Made by a program: the position numbers and the translations under genes. From the NCBI GenBank assembly GCA_047610145.1, contig JBLFZF010000161.1, positions 1 through 5,427 on the forward strand: a DNA stretch of 5,427 bases, given 5' to 3'. Of this stretch, positions 1-4,120 are shown piece by piece. Position 1 is the stretch's first letter. Each line of letters starts with the position of its first letter. The notes beneath the pieces were generated by a model that saw only the letters and a program-made list of their open reading frames with translations, was not told where the DNA came from and did no database searches. This DNA comes from CAJXZP01 sp047610145. GTDB lineage: Bacteria; Bacteroidota; Bacteroidia; Flavobacteriales_G; Salibacteraceae.

Positions 1-33
1 GGTGTGAAGGTGGAGCGCGTGGTGAAGAGGTAG
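1..33 (+). CDS. Possible 3' end of an upstream gene (partial, unrecognised)
   Basis: Read from base 1, the window opens with ten codons giving GVKVERVVKR and then a TAG stop at 31-33. The product cannot be recognised from so short a tail. Codon use is odd for this genome: almost every codon ends in G or C, while the other genes prefer A or T. A competing reading in the third frame stays open to a TGA at 90-92, so the frame is not certain. A terminator-like hairpin on the same strand follows at 194-225, which would fit the end of a rightward transcript. Confidence is low. Confidence 0.3.
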   Translation, partial: GVKVERVVKR

Positions 34-193
34 TTTGCTTTAAGGTTAGGAAGGATATATTATCGGTATTTGTAAAGGCAAAAAGCACATGAGATTGCGT
101 GCTTACAACTACATTGGAATCATCTCCCAGATAAACATAAAGCAAGTGAAAACTTTATGTGAGCTCTATTATATTTGATAAATTAGAAGTGAA

Positions 194-225
194 AAAAACA
201 CACAGCTAATTACCTATGTGTTTTT
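194..225 (+). terminator. Terminator-like hairpin
   Basis: AAAAACACA (194-202) pairs perfectly with TGTGTTTTT (217-225) around a 14-nt loop, and the downstream strand continues as ATTTG. The arms are only weakly GC-containing, so the stem is not strong. The A tract on one side and T tract on the other could serve either strand. It would best fit termination of the gene that may end at base 33, about 160 bases upstream. Confidence 0.4.
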
Positions 226-232
226 ATTTGTG

Positions 233-316
233 CTCGGAATGGGGGTGTTTTTGAACGGAAACTAGGTGCTTGATGGTTAGGAGGAATATATTTCCGTTCA
301 AAATGAATATTCCGAG
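233..316. repeat. Nested inverted repeat, possible structured RNA or palindromic element
   Basis: Two perfect inverted repeats are nested. The outer arms are CTCGGAAT (233-240) and ATTCCGAG (309-316). The inner arms are TTTTGAACGGAAA (249-261) and its exact complement (291-303). They are separated by an asymmetric internal loop (8 nt at 241-248, 5 nt at 304-308) and enclose a 29-nt apical region. The total is 21 perfect base pairs in 84 bases. No T tract follows on either strand, so it is not an ordinary terminator. I do not recognise an Rfam family, and it lacks the conserved core bases of an integron attC site. Confidence 0.55.
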
Positions 317-555
317 AGGATGCAAAATATTGACTTTGGTTTAACTGAAGGTACGAGTGATGTTACGAACGTGTGTCCTAGAACTTTTTGGTTTTATGAC
401 AAAACCAGTTTCTATTCATAGATTGTCTGAAACTGAATTTCATATGACTATTTTGGAATAAGGAGGGGAAATACATTTACAATACATAAATCGTACAATT
501 CGCCTCAATAAAAAAGTGCAACTACCTAATTAATATATAATTACTCTTTTAAAAT

Positions 556-571
556 GTGGAGTCGGAGGGAT
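556..571 (-). repeat. Partial copy of the ssrA 3' end (att-like)
   Basis: GTGGAGTCGGAGGGAT here matches 729-744 exactly and in the same orientation. That stretch of ssrA is the acceptor 3' strand plus the 3' half of the T stem. The match stops where the T loop would begin, so this is not a second tmRNA or an intact tRNA; no matching 5' half is visible nearby. Integrases that use tRNA or tmRNA genes leave a direct repeat of the 3' end like this one. The copy lies 173 bases away on the 3' side of ssrA, where the far attachment site would be expected. The match is observed; the integration origin is inference. Confidence 0.5.
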
Positions 572-612
572 GATTTCATGATCCCATTCGTTGGTAATAG
601 GTCACAATTTTG

Positions 613-648
613 AAAGCCAAAATGCGGTCGCATTTTCATGGCTTTTTT
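613..648 (+). terminator. Hairpin terminator, upstream member of a mirrored pair
   Basis: AAAGCC (613-618) pairs with GGCTTT (640-645), and AAAATGC (619-625) pairs with GCATTTT (630-636), around a GGTC tetraloop with a 3-nt bulge (CAT, 637-639). On the plus strand it ends in TTTTTTATTTT, a good U tract, so it best fits termination of rightward transcription heading into ssrA from the opposite strand. The minus-strand T tract is poor. No rightward gene just upstream is recognised. Confidence 0.5.
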
Positions 649-690
649 ATTTTCAATTCTCGATGGAGTAAACTCCACTCGGTAGAAAAT

Positions 691-723
691 AAAAAAGCCA
701 ATCACGAAGTGATTGGCTTTTTT
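691..723 (-). terminator. Intrinsic terminator of ssrA
   Basis: AAAAAAGCCAATCAC (691-705) pairs perfectly with GTGATTGGCTTTTTT (709-723), a 15-bp stem closed by a 3-nt loop. Read on the minus strand it starts three bases after the CCA end of the tmRNA and finishes in TTTTTTATTTTC. It is symmetric, so it can also stop rightward transcripts. The position, immediately after the mature 3' end, makes it the natural ssrA terminator. Confidence 0.85.
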
Positions 724-726
724 ATT

Positions 727-1122
727 TGGTGGAGTCGGAGGGATTCGAACCCTCGTCCAAACAAGCAAACATTAAGCTTTCTACAAGTTTATTTTATGAT
801 TAGTTTTCGAAATCAAGATGGCCATAAACAGCCCACTTAAAACTTAGCTTCACACATCTCGAATTAGCACAGAAGCCTCACTAATCCTTATCCAACTTTA
901 ATGGTACCATATTACAACAAACCGCTAGACAAGGTCTGTTGCTAGGCATCTCGTCCTCCTACCTAGTAGATCGGATGAAGTATAATCAACTTAGTTGATT
1001 ACGCAGCAAGAGCGTAATTGTTTTCGCCTGTTAAAAAGTGCAGTATTGAATTAAAGAGCCATACCACAAAGCTCCACTTGCTTACATAACGGTTGACCTC
1101 GCTGTCAAAACCAGTCGACCCC
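727..1122 (-). ncRNA. ssrA: Transfer-messenger RNA (tmRNA)
   Basis: The tmRNA rescues ribosomes stalled on broken mRNAs. It acts with SmpB, is charged with alanine, and adds a degradation tag to the unfinished protein. On the minus strand the 5' end is GGGGTCG (1122-1116), followed by the hallmark ACTGGTTTTGACAGCG. The 3' end carries a T arm GAGGG-TTCGAAT-CCCTC, the acceptor strand CGACTCC, an unpaired A and an encoded CCA (729-727). The two acceptor strands form seven pairs, including one G-U. The tag frame lies near the middle (1028-999). A strong terminator follows immediately, and a TAnnTTTG promoter element lies ten bases before the 5' end. The length, 396 nt, is normal for a one-piece tmRNA. 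Both ends were set from the acceptor pairing. Confidence 0.97.
999..1028 (-). other. tmRNA tag-peptide reading frame
   Basis: On the minus strand, GGC GAA AAC AAT TAC GCT CTT GCT GCG TAA encodes GENNYALAA and stops. The charged alanine precedes it, giving AGENNYALAA. The ALAA end is the degradation signal read by ClpXP-type proteases, and the GENNYALAA form is typical of Bacteroidota. The TAA stop forms one end of a perfect hairpin (TAATCAAC-TTA-GTTGATTA, 983-1001), so the frame ends exactly where a helix begins. Confidence 0.94.
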
Positions 1123-1132
1123 GATAAGACGA

Positions 1133-1140
1133 CAAAAGTA
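1133..1140 (-). promoter_or_regulatory. Candidate -7 promoter element for ssrA
   Basis: TACTTTTG on the minus strand matches the Bacteroidota -7 consensus TAnnTTTG. It lies ten bases before the mature tmRNA 5' end, leaving room for a short leader to be trimmed. I see no TTTG at the usual -33 spacing, so support comes from the -7 match and its position only. Confidence 0.45.
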
Positions 1141-1185
1141 ATCACTTTAACTGATTTTTAGGCGCATTTTTTAGATGGGAAAATT

Positions 1186-1193
1186 TATATTTG
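1186..1193 (+). promoter_or_regulatory. Candidate -7 promoter element for the dehydrogenase gene
   Basis: TATATTTG matches the Bacteroidota -7 consensus TAnnTTTG and ends 26 bases before the chosen ATG at 1220. A start of transcription about five bases later would give a leader of roughly 20 nt. The -33 element is poor: only T-rich sequence occurs near 1157-1172. Together with the ssrA element at 1133-1140 it makes a compact divergent promoter region. Confidence 0.5.
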
Positions 1194-1219
1194 GACTCAA
1201 CCAATAATCCCATTTGAAA

Positions 1220-2425
1220 ATGATCAAAGTAGGCGTAATTAGAGAAGGAAAGAATCCACCAGATATGCGAGTGCCATTAACTCCTAAACAGTGTGTGGAG
1301 GTAGCTAGGAAGTTTCCTGAGTTAGATTTAAAAGTCGAAGCTTCTCCCGTTCGTGCGTTTAAGGACTCTAGTTACTCTGACCTAGGTACTGTTGTAGTTG
1401 CTGATGTGTCGGATGCCGATGTATTGATTGGTGTGAAGGAAGTACCTTTAGATATGCTTGTTCCGAACAAGACGTATTTTTTCTTTTCGCATACCACCAA
1501 AGAACAACCCTATAATAGGGAGTTATTGCAAACTATTCTTGCCAAAAAAATTAGAATAATTGATTACGAGGGTTTAACGGATGAAAATGGTGTTCGAATT
1601 ATTGGTTTTGGATACTATGCAGGTATAGTAGGTGCCTATAATGGGATTAAAGCGTGGGGTCTACGCCATAAATCATTTGAATTATGTTCTGCCTTGAAGC
1701 TTCATAGTTTAGCTGAAATGGGTAGCGAATTGGAAAAAGCTAAATTACCCAATATTAAAATAGCATTAACAGGCGCAGGTAAAGTGGCTACTGGAGTATT
1801 AGATGTGATGCAGTTAATGGGAATTAAAAAGGTGAGTCCAGAAGAGTATGTCTCAAAAACCTATACAGAGCCTGTATTTACCCAGCTGAGAGTAGATGAC
1901 TACAATAAACGTAAAGATGGTAAAGAAATGCCAAGAGTAGATTTCTATAAGAATTATAGAGAGTATGATGCAGACTTTATGCGTTTTGCTAAAGTAACCG
2001 ATCTATATATTGCGGGTCACTTTTACGCAGAAGACTCGCCATTCATTTTTACTCGAGAAGATGCAAAATCACCTGATTTTAAAATCCAGGTAGTTGCAGA
2101 CATAAGTTGCGATATTGATGGGCCAGTTGCCTCTACCTTGCGTCCGTCTACCATTGCTGACCCAATGTATGGATATCATGCTGCGAGCGAAACAGAGGTA
2201 GCATTTGATCAAAAAGAGGCCATTACGGTCATGGCGGTAGATAATTTACCCTGTGAGTTTCCAACTGTTGCATCTGAAGGTTTTGGAAACGAGATGGTCA
2301 ATAAAATTATCCCACAACTATTTAATGGGGATGCAGGAGATATTTTGAAAAGAGCAACTATTGCTGAGAATGGCAAACTATCGGATAAATATGCCTACCT
2401 CCAAAATTTTGTAGACGGTAAATAA
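1220..2425 (+). CDS. NAD(P)-dependent saccharopine dehydrogenase (lysine-forming)/LKR-like, alanine dehydrogenase superfamily
   Basis: This is probably a soluble cytoplasmic oxidoreductase joining or splitting lysine and 2-oxoglutarate by way of saccharopine. The 401-aa product has the two-domain AlaDH/PNT fold. The N-terminal half holds REGKNPPDMRVPLTP (8-22), IGVKEVP (70-76) and the GFGYYAGIVGAYNG stretch (129-142). A Rossmann glycine motif GAGKVATG sits at 185-192. K73 and H91 fit the positions of the catalytic lysine and histidine of yeast Lys1, judged from memory. The C-terminal half (DNLPCEFPTVASEGFG at 341-356; NGKLSDKYAYLQ at 384-395) resembles the lysine-ketoglutarate reductase part of animal AASS more than alanine dehydrogenase. 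No saccharopine-to-glutamate partner is in the window, so the substrate is inferred. The ATG at 1220 is preferred to an in-frame TTG six bases upstream; there is no Shine-Dalgarno. The stop codon abuts that of tag on the other strand. Confidence 0.85.
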   Translation: MIKVGVIREGKNPPDMRVPLTPKQCVEVARKFPELDLKVEASPVRAFKDSSYSDLGTVVVADVSDADVLIGVKEVPLDMLVPNKTYFFFSHTTKEQPYNRELLQTILAKKIRIIDYEGLTDENGVRIIGFGYYAGIVGAYNGIKAWGLRHKSFELCSALKLHSLAEMGSELEKAKLPNIKIALTGAGKVATGVLDVMQLMGIKKVSPEEYVSKTYTEPVFTQLRVDDYNKRKDGKEMPRVDFYKNYREYDADFMRFAKVTDLYIAGHFYAEDSPFIFTREDAKSPDFKIQVVADISCDIDGPVASTLRPSTIADPMYGYHAASETEVAFDQKEAITVMAVDNLPCEFPTVASEGFGNEMVNKIIPQLFNGDAGDILKRATIAENGKLSDKYAYLQNFVDGK

Positions 2426-2989
2426 TCACAGGGTTTTGTGCCGATAACAATCGGTGGTATGATCATTCACTAATCCACATGCTTGCATATAAGCATACAT
2501 AATGGTGCTGCCACAAAATTTGAATCCCCTTTTTTTTAGGTCTTTACTTAACGCATCACTTTCAGGAGTAGTTGTTGGAACATCAGGAGCATGTTTCCAT
2601 GTGTTACAGATTGCGGTGTTGTTTACAAATGACCATATGTAGGCATCAAAAGATCCAAACTCTGTTTGTAAATCCAAAAATAATTTGGCGTTGGTTACCG
2701 CTCCGTTGACTTTGAGTTTATTTCGTATAACCCCGGGGTCTTGTAAAATGCGTTCAATTTTTTCACGAGAGTATTGTGCGACTTTATGGACCTCAAAATC
2801 AGAAAAAGCGGCACGGTATCCTGGTCTTCGTTTTAAAATAGTGGCCCAACTTAATCCCGCTTGAGCACCTTCTAAAATTAAAAACTCAAAATGAACCCGA
2901 TCTTCATGAACGGGAACACCCCATTCTATATCGTGATATTCTTGATAGGCATCAAATTGGTTAGTGGCCCAGAGGCATCTAGTTTTCAT
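2426..2989 (-). CDS. tag: DNA-3-methyladenine glycosylase I
   Basis: Tag removes 3-methyladenine from alkylated DNA, opening base excision repair; it is a monofunctional glycosylase with no lyase step. The 187-aa protein matches E. coli Tag in length and along its whole sequence. The zinc-binding set is present: C5, H19 (in YHDIEWGVP), H177 and C181 (in NDHTTDC). The base-pocket residues are also present: Y18, E40 (in LEGAQAGLSW) and W48. The strongly conserved SDALSKDLKKRGFKF and MQACGLVNDH segments follow. The start is the ATG at 2989, which puts C5 at the usual place; no Shine-Dalgarno is visible. The gene follows rpoD by 102 bases on the same strand, with a terminator between, so it is probably transcribed separately. 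Its 3' end abuts the dehydrogenase gene with no terminator in the gap. Confidence 0.96.
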   Translation of the reverse strand: MKTRCLWATNQFDAYQEYHDIEWGVPVHEDRVHFEFLILEGAQAGLSWATILKRRPGYRAAFSDFEVHKVAQYSREKIERILQDPGVIRNKLKVNGAVTNAKLFLDLQTEFGSFDAYIWSFVNNTAICNTWKHAPDVPTTTPESDALSKDLKKRGFKFCGSTIMYAYMQACGLVNDHTTDCYRHKTL

Positions 2990-3022
2990 AAATAAAAGGT
3001 AAGGTTTTCAAATTATCAGATA

Positions 3023-3030
3023 CAAAAATA
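3023..3030 (-). promoter_or_regulatory. Candidate -7 promoter element for tag
   Basis: TATTTTTG on the minus strand matches TAnnTTTG and ends 33 bases before the tag ATG. It overlaps the 3' arm and U tract of the rpoD terminator. A TTTG occurs upstream (3047-3044) but at 13 bases, too close for the usual spacing of about 19-21. Part of the match is forced by the T tract, so confidence is modest. Confidence 0.35.
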
Positions 3031-3074
3031 GCCGCCCATTAACCAAAAAAAAAATTTTGTAGCGGACGGCTATT
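3024..3074 (-). terminator. Intrinsic terminator of rpoD
   Basis: On the minus strand AATAGCCG (3074-3067) pairs with CGGCTATT (3034-3027); skipping the base at 3066 adds two more G-C pairs (3065-3064 with 3035-3036). The T tract is ATTTTTG. It starts 17 bases after the rpoD stop codon. The loop is long (about 27 nt) and includes a run of ten T on the minus strand (ten A at 3045-3054). Confidence 0.65.
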
Positions 3075-3091
3075 CTATATTATCAGATGTC

Positions 3092-3961
3092 TTATCCTAA
3101 ATACGGTCGTAATTGGTGACTACGGGAGGAAGTTTTTAATCTTCGAATCGCCTTTTCTTTAATTTGGCGAACTCGTTCTCTGGTTAACCCATACATGGTA
3201 CCGATCTCTTCTAAAGTGTGCGAAGATTTTGATTCTAAACCAAAGTATAAACGTAAAACGTCAGACTCTCGTTTAGCCAATGTAGATAGGGAACGTTGTA
3301 TTTCTTGTTTTAATGACTCGGAAATTAAATTATGATCTGGGTTGGCCCCGTCATTTTCTTGATACATGTCATACATGTTTCGTTCGTCACTGCCGTCTCC
3401 TCCTACCGGTGCATCCATAGATACATGGCGTTGGTTATTTCGGAGTGAGTTCTTGACATCTTTCAAAGAAATATCCATGATCTCAGCAATTTCATGAGCC
3501 GTTGGCGTGCGTTCCATGTCTTGCTCTAATTTAGAGTATACTTGATTGATTTTTGAAATGGTTCCAATTTTATTCAGGGGAAGTCTAACAATACGAGATT
3601 GTTCTGCTAGTGCTTGTAAAATTGATTGGCGAATCCACCAAACAGCATAAGAGATAAATTTGAAACCTCTGGTTTCGTCAAATTTCTTAGCAGCTTTAAT
3701 AAGACCTAAATTTCCTTCATTAATTAAATCTGGAAGGGTTAGCCCTTGGTTTTGATATTGTTTAGCTACGGATACTACAAACCTTAAATTAGCGCGAGTC
3801 ATCTTGTCTAGCGCTTCTTTATCACCTGCTCGAATTAATTGTGCCAATTCGACCTCTTCTTCAGCGGTGATTAAATTTAAACGGCCAATTTCTTGGAGAT
3901 ATTTCTCTAGTGAGGCCGTTTCACGGTTGGTAATTTGCTTCGTTATACGTAATTGTCTCAT
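3092..3961 (-). CDS. rpoD: Primary RNA polymerase sigma factor, RpoD/SigA family
   Basis: This sigma factor gives RNA polymerase its promoter specificity for housekeeping genes. The 289-aa protein is the short form typical of Bacteroidota, without region 1.1 or the long non-conserved insert. Region 1.2 spans about 14-45 (ASLEKYLQEIGRLNLIT). Region 2 spans 50-120, with ANLRFVVSVAKQYQNQG for core binding and FDETRGFKFISYAVWWIRQ for opening and reading the -10/-7 element. Region 3 follows (about 121-200). Region 4 (220-289) ends in the helix-turn-helix LEEIGTMYGLTRERVRQIKEK that reads the upstream element. Nothing is missing. The ATG at 3961 gives the family's usual MRQL start; no Shine-Dalgarno is seen. 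The 159 bases separating it from pnp hold the pnp terminator and no clear TAnnTTTG element, so its own promoter was not found. Lying directly downstream of pnp is, as I recall, a common order in flavobacteria. Confidence 0.97.
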   Translation of the reverse strand: MRQLRITKQITNRETASLEKYLQEIGRLNLITAEEEVELAQLIRAGDKEALDKMTRANLRFVVSVAKQYQNQGLTLPDLINEGNLGLIKAAKKFDETRGFKFISYAVWWIRQSILQALAEQSRIVRLPLNKIGTISKINQVYSKLEQDMERTPTAHEIAEIMDISLKDVKNSLRNNQRHVSMDAPVGGDGSDERNMYDMYQENDGANPDHNLISESLKQEIQRSLSTLAKRESDVLRLYFGLESKSSHTLEEIGTMYGLTRERVRQIKEKAIRRLKTSSRSHQLRPYLG

Positions 3962-4064
3962 AACTTGGTATTAAAGTTTTTCTCAATACAGGGGTAAGAA
4001 GCTGATTGAACAAGGCAGAAAGTTGTAAACCCTTTGACATACCATTATCTAATTATAAGACACG

Positions 4065-4095
4065 AAAAAAGCCACCAAAAGGTTTGGTGGCTTTC
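4065..4095 (-). terminator. Intrinsic terminator of pnp
   Basis: AAAGCCACCAAA (4068-4079) pairs perfectly with TTTGGTGGCTTT (4083-4094): 12 pairs around a 3-nt loop, followed on the minus strand by six T (4070-4065). It begins 25 bases after the pnp stop codon. A strong stem plus U tract makes this a confident terminator, separating pnp from rpoD. Confidence 0.88.
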
Positions 4096-4120
4096 AAAAA
4101 AAATATTAAAAAAGTGTAAA

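Larger units (their letters stand above)
34..540. other. Gene-poor intergenic stretch rich in inverted repeats
   Basis: No reading frame here has a recognisable product, a convincing start or a clear promoter. The stretch holds a terminator-like hairpin (194-225), a nested inverted repeat (233-316), a smaller hairpin with 7-bp arms (389-395 with 401-407) and an approximate direct repeat (37-66 and 268-297). Its last 30 bases are almost pure A/T and include the palindrome TAATTA-ATATA-TAATTA. It could encode a structured RNA or be decayed mobile DNA; the sequence does not decide between these. Confidence 0.6.

Noticed and set aside
170..177. TATATTTG promoter-like match on the plus strand
   Set aside because: A terminator-like hairpin begins 17 bases later, no gene follows, and the -33 element is absent; A/T-rich DNA yields such matches often.
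389..408. ACTGGTTTTG on the minus strand, shared with the tmRNA 5' end, as part of a second tmRNA
   Set aside because: It lies on the wrong side of the 556-571 fragment to be the 5' half of the same RNA, and no tag frame or acceptor pairing is present.
320..421. Small plus-strand frame of 33 codons starting MQNIDFGLTEG, just after the nested inverted repeat
   Set aside because: It has only a weak GAGAGG directly before the ATG, no promoter match and no recognisable product; such frames occur by chance.
460..468. Strong Shine-Dalgarno-like AAGGAGGGG
   Set aside because: No ATG, GTG or TTG follows within a useful distance, and Bacteroidota rely little on this signal.
541..768. Minus-strand reading frame of 75 codons
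   Set aside because: It runs through the two terminator hairpins and the tmRNA 3' end; its KKANH...GFFIF repeats are translated terminators.
610..840. Plus-strand reading frame of 76 codons containing SRRDSNPRP
   Set aside because: That peptide is the well-known false translation of the antisense strand of a tRNA-like T arm; here it is ssrA.
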